Assembly: GCA_016584495.1 (NCBI GenBank)
Contig: WAID01000014.1
Location: 310,001 to 374,000 of the forward strand
Direction: 5' to 3'
DNA length: 64,000 bases
Origin: Celoporthe dispersa
Lineage: Eukaryota > Ascomycota > Sordariomycetes > Diaporthales > Cryphonectriaceae
The position numbers were made by a program, and so were the translations under genes. Below, in pieces: positions 22,362 to 34,831 of the stretch. The first letter of the stretch is position 1. Every line of letters begins with the position of its first letter. A model generated the notes under the pieces. The model did not search any database. It worked only from the letters and a program-made list of their open reading frames with translations, and was not told the DNA's origin.

Positions 22362-25300
22362 TCAACTCTGCTGTTTCCAAGTAACCTGTTTCGTAACTTG
22401 CATGTTGGATGGGCTATATTGACACTCTTTCTCCCCCACCTCCTTCTTCTTCTTCCTCTCCTCCTTCTCCTCCTTCTCCTCCTTCTCCTCCTTCTCCTCC
22501 TTCTCCTCCTTCTCCTCCTTCTCCTCCTTCTCCTCCTTCTCCTCCTTCTCCTCCTTCTCCTCCTTCTCCTCCTTCTCCTCCTTCTCCTCCTTCTCCTCCT
22601 TCTCCTCCTTCTCCCCCACCTCCTTCTTCTTCTTCCTCTCCTCCTTCTCCTCCTTCTCCTCCTCCTTCTCCTCCTGCTCCTCCTTCTCCTCCTGCTCCTG
22701 CTCCTCCTTCTCCTCCTGCTCCTGCTCCTCCTCTTTCCTTTTGTTTTTCTTTTTTCCTAGCGTGGTTCTCACTCATCCTTTCCAGAAGCAACCACGCTAC
22801 TTCTCTGTTCCCACTTTGTGCAGCTAGATGCAATAGATCTTGGCTACGTGAGTCCTCGACATCTAAGTCAGTATGGGGACTCTTGAGAAAAGTCTCGGCT
22901 AACACCCTGTCACCGTTTGCAACCGCTAGGAGAAGAGCATTCCTCTTGTCCGAGTCTTTGTGTTCCTGGTCAGCTCCCTGCCGAAGCAGCAGGTCCACGA
23001 TATCCTTGTTGCCGTGCTCAACTGCGGCAAGGATCGCTGTGCGGCCCAAATGGTCTTCCTTATTTTTGTCCGCTCCTGCACGTAGCAGAGTTTCAATCAT
23101 TTCCTTGTCTCCTTGCTCGGCGGCTGCTAGCAGAGCTGTTCGACCCCGCAGATCCGATGAATTCATAGAACCCAATGAATTGTCGAGTAGATTGTTGACC
23201 ACAGGATTGTGTCCCTTCTCGGCGGCCAGGAGTAGCGCTGTCTGTCCCAGCTTATCCTGAACATCCTGATCAGCTCCTCCATCTAGCAAGAGTTGAACCA
23301 AATCTGGATTGCCCCTCTCTGCTGCTAGATGTAGTGCTGTCCTGCCCGTATTGTCCTTCAGATTGACCTTAATCACAGAGGGCTCCTTGTCGAGTAGGAG
23401 TTTCACTATGTTGTCGTGTCCCTTCTCAAGGGCTATCAGCAGCGCGGTTCGGCCATCGTAATCGATGTGGTTTACTATTTCCCCCTTGCCGTTGGTCTTG
23501 TCTGTCGAGCTAGGGCCATTGTCACAGGAGTTGCTGGCGATATTGTCGAGAAGCAAGCTGATGATTTGAGCGTTCCCGGATTTTGCTGCCCACAGTATCG
23601 CTGTCTTCCCCCTCAAATCCGCAAGACCCGGGTCTGCGCCCTTTGAGAGCAGCAGCCTGAGGACCTCGTGTTTGTGGTGCTTGGCGGCTATCCCGATTGC
23701 TGTCCTTCCAAGTCGGTCTCTCGCATTCTTGTCCACCCCCTTCTCGAGGAGCAGTTGGACCATCGGGACAAAACCCTTCTCGGCCATCTGTAAAAAAAAG
23801 TTCCTCGATTTTCCAGCTCTGCGGTCTCAGGTTGAGCTCTTTCTTGAGCAACAAGCGGACGATCTGGTGGTCACCCTTTTCGGCCGCGAGCTGCCAGGGC
23901 TTCTTCATATCGGCGTTGCGAGCATGTGGGTCAGCGTTGTGGTCAACCAGGATCTGTACCATTTCGAGATTGCAATTCTGTGCCGCGTGATGCAGCGCCG
24001 TCTGGCTGTGCTTGTCAGCAATGTTGGCATTGGCAGTGTTTTGGAGCAGCGCCTCGACCACAGCTGCCCGGCTTTCCAGAACGCCATGGCAGAGAGGAGT
24101 CCGCCCGTCTTGGTCCAGCGCATCTATCCTTGCCTTCCAGACCTTCACCAGTAGGTCCACTAATGCCTTGTCGCCTCGTTTCATCGCCCAGTGTAGTGCT
24201 GTGAGGCCGTTCTCATCCTTCATGTCGGCATCCGCCCCCCTGTCTAGCAACGAGCCGGCAATGCCTACATATCCCTTCTCAGCAGCAAAGATAAGCCCCT
24301 TTTTTGTCAAGATGCGATCGTCACGGAGACTCTTCTCCTCCCCCAGGAGTAGCTCGACTATTGACTCATGCCCCTTCTCCGCTGCGATCTGCCACGGCCT
24401 GTTCTTCGATTCGTCGCGGACGAAAGGATCAGCACCGTATTCGCGCAGGGACTTGACTACCCCGTGGGAACCTCCCCAAGCGGCACGGTGCAGCGCCGTC
24501 TGGCCATCCTTGGATTTTGCGTTGGCATTAGCTCTCTTATCGAGCAATAGTCTGATGACCACCTCTGACGCCCGTTCTGCCGCCAGATGTAGAGCTGACT
24601 CTCCGCGGTTGTCCGAGGCGAGGAAGTCTGCTCCATGTTCCATCAAGACCTCTACCACATCATCATAACCTCCCCAAGCCGCATGATGCAGAGCTGTCCT
24701 GCCATGGCTGTCTTTGATATTCGGGTCTGCCTTTTTACCCAGCAGCAGCTTGACGATTTCGTAGTTTCCACTTGCTGCGGCCAGTGCCATTGCTGTCTTG
24801 CCCGCCGAAGTGCGAACGTTGGCGTCTACCTCGCTCTCGAGGAGCTCCTTGACGATCCTGGCGTAACCTTTCTCGGCTGCGATCAACAGCGCTTTTGATC
24901 CCTTCCAAGCATTGATATCGGCCTTTTCCTTTTTCTTCTCAAGCAAGAGACTCACAATCGACCCGAACCCACGTTCAGTAGCCTGCAACAGAGCTGTGCA
25001 GCCCTTTTTGTCTCCAATGATGAAGGTGCTGCCCTTGGATAGCAGCATCTTGACCACGTCCTGATGTCCATTCATGGCAGCCATGTGCAGCGCTGTCCAG
25101 CCTTCGCTGCTCTGAAAACTTGCATCTGCTCCTTTCCCAAGGAGGACATAGACCAGCTTGGTCCAGCCTTTCCTGGAAGCCAACAGCAATGCTTCATTGA
25201 TTTCTTTTTTATCCTCAACAGCCCGACCGTCCTCGGAAAGCAGACTCTCAACAATAGATGCATGGCCCTTGTCCATAGCCTTCTGCCAAGCCTTCTCTCC

Positions 25301-28300
25301 GTCCAGGCCCACCATGGCCGAGTTGGCTCCGTCGTGCAGAAGCGCTTTTAGGATATCGGCGTGGCCGTTCTCAGCTGCGAGTAGCAGTGCCGTCCGGCCC
25401 ATAGCATCTCGTGCATCCAAATTCGTTTTCGGTTTCTTGCTATTGAGGAGGGTTTTCACAACCTCGAGATGCCCATTCCGTGCTGCTCGCGTCAACGGTG
25501 TGCGCCCTCGGACATCTTGAAGATTTGGATCTGCTTCTTTCGCCAGGAGCTTCTCCACCGAGGAACGATGCCCTCTTTCGGCTGCCAAGAGCAGCGGTGT
25601 CTGTCCTTTCTTGTCCTGAGTGTTTGCCTTGAAACGTAACTTCAGTAGCCGCTCGACCAGACAATCGTGTCCATTCTCGGCTGCAAGGGACAGTGGGCCC
25701 TGCCCTTCAGAATCTTCGATGTCCGTGTCCAGTTGCAATTTCTGTGATTCAGAATAGTCCAGCAGGTTCATCGCAATAGATGGATGGTTGCGGACGGCCC
25801 AGTGTAGAGGAGTCTGGCCTTGCGTATCCTTCGCGTCTAGCTTTGCTCCATATTCCAGAAACCGCTTGGATAGGACATCACAGTAGTAAATCCAAGTTTC
25901 GCGAGAACTAGTCCTTGTTTGAAGATTCTCCATTGCTATGTGTAGCGCAGTGCGGCGGCGGGCATCTGAGATGTTGGGGCTTGCCGCTTGATCGAGAAGC
26001 ATCCACGAACTCCAAAAAGAACCCCGCTCAACAGCATGATGCAGTGCTGTGTATCCTTGCTTGTCTTGGATATCATGATCGACATCAGCTGATTGTAGCT
26101 CTTGGATAATTTTCTCATCGTCCAATATTGTTGCCATCATCAATGCTGTCCGGCCATCCGCATCTTGCAAGTTGGTGTCTGCATTGAGGTCGAGAAGTGT
26201 TGTCACAAGCTTGTAGTTTCTGTTCTGGATTGATAACATCAATGCAGTCTGATTCTGATCATCTTTGGGATTAGGATCAGTGATAGTCCTGATGACCTTG
26301 TCGATTGCTGGTGGATATTCAGCAGTAGCAGATGCTGAAAGTAGAATTGTAGTCGTTGCCGAACTTCGAAGTTTGGGATCACTGATGCTCTCTTGGAGCA
26401 TGACCGCCACAGATAAATGGCATCTCTTTGCTGCCAGAACCAGTGCGTTATTCTTTGCTTTGTCTTCCATCGTATGATGGAGCAGCTCCTGCACAACTTC
26501 TCCGTGTCCGTTCGTGGCAGCCCAGTCCAGGGCAGTCATCCCCTTGCCATCAGTCATTGTCCTGGAGCATTCCTCGACAAGGAGCTTGACGGCTGAGAGT
26601 TTTCCCCCTTTCCGCTGCTAATATCAAAGCTGTGCGACCATCTTTGTCCTGCCTGTCATATTGTGGAATCGCCTTCAAGATGAGCGTCACTGCTTCGGTG
26701 GATCCCCAGTGGGCAGCCCAGTGGAGGGCCGTCCAGCCCCGATGGTCAACCACATTTACTAAATGTTGGTGATCTTTGTTGCTCAGCAGTTTCTCAATGA
26801 TGTCCACTTTTTGTGTCATGGCTGCCCAATGTAGAACTGTCCGCTGGCCTGAGTCCTGAACCCCGACTTGAGCTCCCTTGTCAAGCAGTGCAACCACGGC
26901 GTTTCTCATTTTCTTTTCAGCTGCCAGTAGAAGGGCTGATCGCTTCTTCGCATCTTGAATATCCAAGCTAGCTTGGGAGGTTTGGATGAGAAGTATGGCG
27001 TTTTCTTCATCCTCAGCCGCAATGGTCCAGTGCAGGGCTGTCATCCCTTCGAAATCCCGAAGGCCTGACCTGGCCCCGCCGTCGAAAAGCGTTTTCATCA
27101 CGTCTGTACGCTTCCCTTTGGCTGCCGAAAGCAGTGCGTCGTCGAGTTCCTCCTGCTTGAAAGCCTGAGTCTCATTTTTGAGCAAAATGTTCACAATCTC
27201 AGCCGACCCGCCTTCGACTGCTTGCATCAAGGCTTTTTGGTCAACTCTAGCAACATGTTGAACGAGGACCTTGACGACGTCCTCATGGCCTCTCTGAGCT
27301 GCCATGTATAGCGCAGTCATCTTGTCAGTCTCTACATCTCTGACCCCGTCCTGTTCTTCGTCCCTCTCCTCGGTGCTCTCCATCTCACTCCCTCCGTCAC
27401 TCTCCCTGTCGGAAGGTGAGCTCGCCTGCGTGTCGGCGTCGTTCTCAAAATGATCATCGACGTGGCTCCCGATCCTTTCGGCGGGGAGAAGAGCGGTCAC
27501 AATGCGATGGTGGCCTTCGCTGGCTGCGTAATACAGCGCCGTGAGCCCATCCCGATCCCGAATAGTTGTATCCGCGCCTCGTTCGATGAGGAGCTGTGCC
27601 AGCTCACAATTTCCACTCTTGGCGGCCAAATGCAGAGCAGTCTGCCGTGTCGAACGCTCCTGAGCGTTAAGGTCTTTTGTTTTTTCTACCAAGATTTCCG
27701 CAACCTTGATGGCCAGGCCAGAACATTTGACAGCCAGATGAATCGCGGTTCGGTTTTCTATGTCGGCTTCATTCGGATCTGCTGCGTTCGTTTCATTTGT
27801 CAAAAGCCTCTCGGCAATGTCAACCTTCCCCTGCCCCAAGGCCAGATGAAGTGGGGTCTGTCCAGAGCGATCACGATTATGAGGAGCACGGTGGTTGAGC
27901 AGTAATGTGACTAGAGCTTTGCCTCTGCTGCGATCATCTTGTTGAGCGGCTATAAGAAGTGCATTGCCCGCAAGCGAGTCTCTTGCTGGTTCGTCGTCCT
28001 GGGTGATCTTGATTTTGCCGTTCTCGTCGAGACCCAGTAGCATGAGTCGCCCTGTATAGGACATGTGGTTCTTGGCGAACCAGCCTATGGCATTCTGGAA
28101 GATGTCCTTGTGCCCGTAGAAGAATGCTTGGGATGGCGTAGAGGAGTCAGGGCCGTCCTGGCCGTCCTGGCTGCTATCAAAGAACCGCCCACAGGTATCG
28201 GGTGGCTGAGAGTCCGAGCCCTTGAAGATTTGTACTTTGCATACCTCCTCCGACAGCGACTTGTATCCCTCCTCGTCCGAGTACAATATCGCCTTTTTAT

Positions 28301-29982
28301 TTTTGGTGCCCGTAACGATAAAGCCTATATCAGCGTTGGCTTGTGATATAGCATCTGGCCTTTCGCTATCGGTCGCTTTTGTACCTTCTTCTGTGGAAGA
28401 TACTCGGTCCGTCGCGTCGTTGACCTCGTGCATTGGCGACGATAGATCCCACCGCATCCACAGAGGCTCCTGCATTCCTTCTGTGCTACCTATCCTGACT
28501 TTTTTCTCTCCGATAATTCTTGTCTTTGTTGTCTTTGCCAAGAAGCGAGCGGAAGTAGACTGGGCCGACAAAGTGGCAGGCCGTGTTTTCTTCATTCTCC
28601 TTACCCACCATAAGCCTGACAAGCAGAGCTCTGCTCCGGGGGCCCTCGTCCTCGACAAGTAAGACGTGCTTGCCCTCACTCTTTTCGTTTAAGGCCGATT
28701 GCAGGGAAACCTGCGTGAGGGGGGTGTGTGTCTTTCCAGATGAGGTCTTCCGGCTCGATGCTGTTGGTCGCGTAGATCTTCCAGACTCCTTCGACGTCAC
28801 CATTCTCCTGTAGTTCGAGCGGCTCCGTATTATCTTCCGCGGCCAGCGGCATATCCAATATATTGGTCGGACACCAGCTGAACCCTGGTGATGACATGGT
28901 TGCCGAGTTGTGGAAGAGGTGTGCCTTGGCGACCTTTCCCAGCTTGCGCAGGATTCGTTGGTAAATCTCTTGCTGTGACAGCCCTCCGTACACATCCACG
29001 CCGGCAAGGGAGGCCCGAGATGATGGGCACATCTCGCGGTTTCGAGGTATCTCGGGGCTTCAGGATAGCCAAAAGATCGCTAAGGCTCTGTATGCTGGCA
29101 TTCCTCAGTCTGCGAATCGAGTCTGCAATGTCGATGTGGCGGCTAGAGGACGGGATCTTGTCGAGTATATCGATATCGAGATCCTTAATCACGTATCTCT
29201 CGTTTCTTGCCTTGAACAAGATCTTGACCTTGTGCGACTTGGCCAGTTCCAGAGCTGTCCATCCTCTGCTGTACCAGGGCGACATGACGATGGCGAAGCA
29301 GGCAGTCTCAGCATCGACCCATTCCCACTCGCGAAGGTATAGATCGTGAACCAGTGTGATTCTCGCATCAGCATAATTATTTTGCATGTTGTTAAGTGCT
29401 TCGGCGCGTGCATCGTCGTCGGTGGGGATGCTAATTGTGTCCCACCAGCATCCCTCACACTGAAAGGACTGGGCAATATCGCAGAAAAACTCCCAGAGAC
29501 ACTCATTCACTTTTCCCGAGCCCCAGGTTCCTGCCCCCGTGCCGTCGGCCCATACGTGCGATATCGCCATGTATGGATGCGAGCTATCCAGCAAGGACCG
29601 GTCGGATAATTTCCAGACTGTGGCTCTCCCTGCCTTCCCTCGTTCATCCAGGGGGGAATTCGAGGCGGCCACAGTTCTCGTTGCACTTTGTCTTGCCGTA
29701 GTGCTTCTCGTGGCGCTGTCCCACAGATGTGAAGTCGACTCTCGAGTGCTCGCAGAAGTCGAAAGTGCATTGCTCATGTTCATGATGCCGCAAATTATGA
29801 CTGGGCACCGAAAACATGTCAGGAGCTGGGATGAGATCCGGTAGGCTTTTTTCCCTCCTCGGGAGACTCGCTGCAACGGCCCAGATACGTCGTAGGCAGA
29901 GCCTGAGGGCTTTTGCCCGTCCAACCGCATCCAGGATTTTACTCCTGTCCGACTCTGTCTCTTTTTCATCGTTTGGAATCAT
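22362..29982 (-). CDS. Giant HET-domain ankyrin-repeat protein, interrupted by six or seven single-base frameshifts
   Basis: Read from ATG 29982 leftward. N-terminal block with SDRSKILDAVGRAKA, LPDLIPAPDMF and EHEQCTFDFCEHSRVDF; then a HET (heterokaryon incompatibility) domain at about 136-270 with YMAISHVWADGTGAG, GCWWDTISIP, NYADARITLVHD and SPWYSRGWTALELA; then a conserved linker (WCPTNILDMPLAAEDN); then roughly 45-50 ankyrin repeats from about residue 660 to 2,400 (G.TALHLAA..G....V..LL..GAD); then a repetitive charged tail. Total about 2,520-2,537 residues, no intron evident. Frame changes, each one surplus base in a run: 29651-29656, 29008-29010, 28719-28724, 28500-28505, 26604-26608, 23792-23799, and probably 22750-22755. 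Between them the frame stays open for up to 1,011 codons, so decay, if real, is recent. Known: HET domains trigger allorecognition cell death; ankyrin arrays serve as recognition modules. A self/non-self role is inference. If the last shift is not real the protein ends at 22414 in Gly/Glu repeats. Confidence 0.85.
22437..22736 (-). repeat. Coding minisatellite, 9-bp unit, at the 3' end of the HET-ankyrin gene
   Basis: On the plus strand a tandem array of CTCCTTCTC, with a CCCCCACCTCCTTCTTC variant block occurring twice about 180 bp apart (near 22431 and 22611), so there is a higher-order duplication, followed by variant units with CTG substitutions. On the minus strand it encodes (KEE)n in one frame and (GGE)n in another; the frames have no stop on either strand. 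The KEE frame would form a charged single alpha-helix. Confidence 0.9.
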
Positions 29983-31100
29983 CTTTGGAACACTCGAATA
30001 AGTCTTAGCGGATTATCAAAGATTTAAGACAAGATACTGTTAGACAAGATGGTATCTAAGGTTGGTCGCATGGAGACATATAGGGAATCTGAGCAGGTAT
30101 TGAATGGCTATGAGGATGAAATATTGCTCATCCAGTATCGGCAAAATCGTGTGCATACGACTATTGCCTGTGCAGGCCAATAATTACTATCTCCTTTTCA
30201 GCTTACCTGCTTACTGAAAGATAACTTGCATATCAGCTGAATCCCGGAAAAATTTCATGTACAGCTGAAGCCCGGAAAAATTACACGCACAGCCAAGCCA
30301 CGATATTGGTTTTGCATTATCACATGCTATGGTGTGATGGGTATATATGGTCATGCTAGTCATGTAGCCCCCCCACTGGTTCCACACACTCCTCCGGACT
30401 CTCTTGCTACCCAAATTTCAGTGCATTTCGAAATTTCCTTTTCTTTTTCCTCACATCCCCAAATCTTCACACACTCACACCTACCCTCCCTCGCCGTTCG
30501 TCGATATAGCTTCCCTTTCAAGCCTCGATGCAGAGGCTGATCCCATTCTATCGTATGCAAAGTTCGCAAGCTGGTTCGTAGCTATCAAGGACTGAGAAAA
30601 CAATGCTTACGAAGCTTTCCTAGCTAAGTGTGGCAGAGGCTTTGGGGGGTCCGATTTACTATAGACCCAGGGCTTCAGGTAAATGAGGCTATTCACAGAT
30701 AGGCTAGCCATTTACTGACCCGCACTCATTTAATCGTATGGAGCTAGCTAGCCAGTGAGTCACGGTGTTGCTATCCCAATTAGGACGAGCGTCACTCAGG
30801 CCTCAATATATAGCAATGCTTTTGGCAGACCCATAAATGAACCAGGATTACGTAACTCAGGGTTAGGGTTACGGATCGATGAGCTCGACATCGATTCAGT
30901 CGATCCAGGACTGAAAAGCTGGATATATAAGGACACATTCATTACCGGTAGATAGATTCAATACATAGCTCTTCAGTCGTCAATCTAAGTATTACTTCTG
31001 ATACAAGTGATAGCCTCACCGCTAGTGACACACTGCAGAGATATTTAGACGTTTCCGATATTGTTTGAATTTATATTTTGATACCGCTCTTATTAGCATA
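29983..31100. other. Intergenic stretch between the HET-ankyrin gene and the AT-rich island
   Basis: About 1.1 kb of intermediate composition that becomes steadily more AT-rich rightward. It holds a 28-bp tandem duplication (30234-30289, own entry) and a CT/CA-rich segment (30360-30500) that could be a promoter in either direction. A plus-strand frame at 30755-30955 is not recognisable. A two-unit TTAGGG match at 30859-30871 is probably chance. Confidence 0.45.
30234..30289. repeat. 28-bp tandem duplication upstream of the HET-ankyrin gene
   Basis: Two 28-bp units sharing CAGCTGAA.CCCGGAAAAATT, followed by the start of a third (CAGCCAAGCC). It lies about 250 bp upstream of the gene's start codon. 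The CAGCTG core is a palindromic E-box, but no binding is shown. Confidence 0.75.
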
Positions 31101-31961
31101 GACTCTTTGTATACTTATTAAACGCTTAAGCTACAGCAGTGCTTATTACAATTACGCATTTTTCAATAAATTTATTATTAATTGAAAAAATAATTAATAA
31201 TATTTTTTAAAATTGTTTATTTATAAAAAATAAAAAAAATATTAAAAAATATTTATTCGCTTATAGTTGCATAAAAAATCTTTTTTATTATTTTTATTTA
31301 AATTATTAAATTCTAATATTTAATAAAAAAATTTATATTCGATTTAAATTTATTAATAAGTTTTTAATTATTTAAAGCTTTTATTATATAAAATTTTAAT
31401 TTAATTTATAAGCTTATTGAAATCGAAATAAATATATAAATTCAATTTATGCTATTTTTTTATTTGAAAATTTATTTCGATAAATTTTTCGAATTTTTAA
31501 AAAAAGAAATTATATTTCGAAAAATTTATATTCAATTATTAATAATTCGAAAATAACAATTAAATAATTTTTTAAATTCTTTTCTATTAAAAGAAATGCA
31601 GAAATATTAAATAAATTTGCGTTTTTTAAGCTATATTATTGAAATAAATATTTTTGAAATTATAATTTAAATTTTATTTATTAGCAAAATAGCTTGCAAA
31701 AATTATAATATTCAAAGCTATAATATTTTTATAAAATAAAATTTCTTGCTTGATTTTTAAATTGTTTGCAAATTATTTGCTTTTAATTTTAGCTAAGAAA
31801 TAAAAAATAGAAAACTTTTTGTTAATATTTTTGTATATAATTAATTTTAGCTTTTTAATAATATATTAAAGCAATAGCTAATATTATAATTTTTGCATAT
31901 TAAAAAAGCTTATTAAATATTAATAACATTTCTTTTTTTATTATTTGTATTTCTAAAATTT
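31101..31961. other. AT-rich sequence without recognisable element
   Basis: About 860 bp of very AT-rich DNA at the left edge of the island. I cannot match it confidently to the families described elsewhere in the window. It is probably a more decayed transposon fragment. Confidence 0.4.
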
Positions 31962-32121
31962 ATTAATTTATTGTTTTATAATAATTAATTAAATATAGAA
32001 ATAAATAAAAATTATTTCTAAATAGCTTCAATTCTATTTAACGAAGCAAAAACTTCGATATTTTTCAATAAAAAACAAAAGCTTCGTAATAGAAATTTTA
32101 TTTTATTATTAATTTAAAACT
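31962..32121 (+). repeat. 550-bp repeat family (repeat A), partial copy
   Basis: The first 160 bp of the family (through GCAAAAACTTCGATATTTTT and the AAAGCTTCG motif) immediately followed by a complete copy, so the 5' part is duplicated in tandem. Confidence 0.75.
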
Positions 32122-32662
32122 ATTAATTTATTACTTTATAATAGCTAATTAGATATAGAAATAAACAAAAATTATTTCTGAATAGCTTCAATTTTATCTA
32201 ACGAAGCAAAAACTCCGATATTTTTCAATAAAAGCAAAAGCTTCGTAATAGAAATTTTATTCTATTATTAGTTTAAAACAAACATTCGTTATTAAATTAA
32301 ATAACAATAAGAGATTCTATTAAAAAATGTTATATTAATCTAATAAAATTAAATAATAATAGAATTTTATAAAAAAAGAATTTTATAATAAAAATTAGAA
32401 TTCCAATATACGAATGTTATTAAAAGATTAAAATTATATTTATTAGCTAAAGAATACTAAATATTAATTAAATAACAAATAATAGTAATTTTAATCAAAT
32501 TAGTAAAATTAGATTGAAAGAAAAATTCAATTATAAATATATCGAATATTTTCTTTTTATTCGAATAGCTAAATAGAATAATTATCAACGAATACAATAG
32601 TTTTTCAATCAATTTTCTATTTTTTCAACTTTTCAATTTTCCTACTTCTTATTACCTTTTGA
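32122..32662 (+). repeat. Repeat A, complete copy
   Basis: About 541 bp from ATTAATTTATTACTTTATAA to TTATTACCTTTTGA. It carries the family landmarks in order: AACGAAGCAAAAACTCCG, GCAAAAGCTTCG, AAACAAACATTCGTTATT, GAATTCCAATATACGAATG, and a pyrimidine-rich end. Confidence 0.85.
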
Positions 32663-32872
32663 GATTACAAGCTCGGATTTGCTATAAATTCGAAAAAACT
32701 TTGAAAAGAAGCTTTTTATATTATTTTTCATTCGATTTATCTTTTTTAACGGAAAACTATTCTTTTCGTTGAAAAAATCAATCTTTGCGAAAAATTACTT
32801 TTTTCGCACAAAAGTATTACAATTATCATTTTTTCGAAAAAGACTCACTTTTTTACTTTTTCAATCTATTCC

Positions 32873-33408
32873 TCAAAAGATAATAAAAAGTGAGAAAATT
32901 AAAAAGTTGAAGGAATAGAAAATTGATTGAAAAACTATTGTATTCGTTAATTATTATTTTATCTAGCTATTCGAATAAGAAAGAAATATTCGATATATTT
33001 ATAATAGAATTTTTTTCAATCTAATTTTATCAATTTAATTAAAATTACTATTATTTGTTATTTAATTAGCATTTAGTATTCTTTAGCTAATTAATATAAT
33101 TTTAATCTTCTAATAATATTCATATATTGGAAATCTAATTTTTATTATAAAATTTCTTTTCTATAAAATTATATTATTATTTAATTTTATTGAATTAATA
33201 TAATATTTTTAATAAAGATTATTATTATTTAATTTAATAACAAATGTTTGTTTTAAATCAATAATAAAATAAAATTCTTATTACGAAGCTTTTGCTTCTA
33301 TTGAAAAATATCAGAGTTTTTTGATTTATTAGATAAAATTGAAGCTATTCAAAAATAATTTTTATTTATTTCTATATCTAATTAGCTATTATAAAGTAAT
33401 AAATTAAT
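32873..33408 (-). repeat. Repeat A, complete copy, inverted
   Basis: About 536 bp, starting TCAAAAGATAATAAAAAGTG on the plus strand. With the plus copy ending at 32662 it makes a head-to-head pair: arms of about 540 bp separated by about 210 bp of Copia-2 LTR sequence. Confidence 0.85.
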
Positions 33409-34645
33409 AATTCTCTTTTGAAATTTTGAATCCGTTAATATATTATATTAATAATATAAAATTGCATATATATTATTATTTCGATTTTATATATTTATTT
33501 TATTTGTTGCAAAAATCGATTTTGTAATTAAAAATATTCAATTTCAATCAATTCGAACAAATTTGCATTTTTGCAAAATATTTATTTTTTCTTAACTAAT
33601 AAAATTAATATAAGAAAACTAATCAAATATATAAATTTGAGTATAAATAAATATATTAGTATTTTATACTATTATATTTCAATTATTTATTTTTATATAA
33701 TATAAAAATAAATAAAATAGCGATTTTATTCGAGCTTTGAATTCTTTTTGCTCGCTTTAAAAATAAAGAAAATTATATTATTTAAGCTATTCGTACTAAA
33801 AGTGTCTTATATTAGAAAAGAATATATAATACTATTCTTCAAAAATATATTTTAATTTGTTAAAATAGAATAAATAAATTAAAGAAAAAAAAAGAAAACG
33901 AAAATTCTTTTATAAATCTTTTATAAAAATTAGCTAAAATATATAATACTATTTTATTAATAGCTTAGAATAATATAATAGCAAAAGATTTAATTATTTT
34001 TTATAATAAATTTAGCATTTATTAATAATTTTCGAAATATAAAGAAAGCTAGAATATTATATAATTTTAAGAGATTTATATAAATATTTTTAATTTATAA
34101 AGAATTTTTTATTTCATAATTCGAAAAATTAGTAGAAAAATTTATTAATTCTATTAAACGAATTTTGAATAAATTAAAATTTAAAAATATTAATTTATCT
34201 AATAAATTGATTTTAATTTGAATTCTCGAAAGCTTTTTTAATAAATATAATAATTTTGTTTTATTTATTATATAATAATGCTAAATCGATTCTAGCGTAT
34301 ATATAATTATAATATTAATTTCTATTCTTTTAAATAAATCTAAAAGAATAAGTATTAATTCGAAAAAGATTCTTTTTATTAGAAATAATAAAAAGAATTT
34401 TAAATCGAATTTTAATTCAAATTCGAATCGAATTACGAAAATTTTCTGAAAAAAAAGAAAGAAAAAATATTGCAAGCATTGCGATATACCTATCCATAAT
34501 ACAAGAGATTCCTATTATTTATTTCTTAATAAAGTTTCTAAAGATTGAGATTTATTAAAGAATTCTAAATTGATTAATAAATTAATTAAATCGAATAGCT
34601 TTCAAATTAATATTATTTGAGAAGCAAAAGAAAAACTTAATAATC

Positions 34646-34831
34646 TGTGAAAGACTGACTCTTTTGGATAGACTCGAAAGAGTGCCTAAATAGTATTGAG
34701 ATTGAATATGCAGTTCTAGCTAACTGCTAGAAAAGTGCCAGCGCAATAAGCCTACTTATATCATACAGAATGCTGCCCTAGTCCACTAGCAACCCTATCC
34801 CTTGGCTAGCCTATAGCCAGCCCTCTATATA
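34646..34831. repeat. Left LTR of gag-only element copy 1
   Basis: 186 bp beginning TG, containing TTTTGGATAGACTCGAAAGA and CCCTATCCCTTGGCTAGCC. Nearly identical to 36116-36299. Confidence 0.85.

Noticed and set aside
22398..22760. Plus-strand poly-Leu and Pro/Ser open frames over the minisatellite
   Set aside because: They are by-products of the repeat; the minus strand continues a clear ankyrin protein.
30859..30871. Interstitial telomere-like TTAGGG repeats (also one near 34965 inside the gag-only element)
   Set aside because: Only about two units, easily chance, and the flanking DNA is not telomeric.
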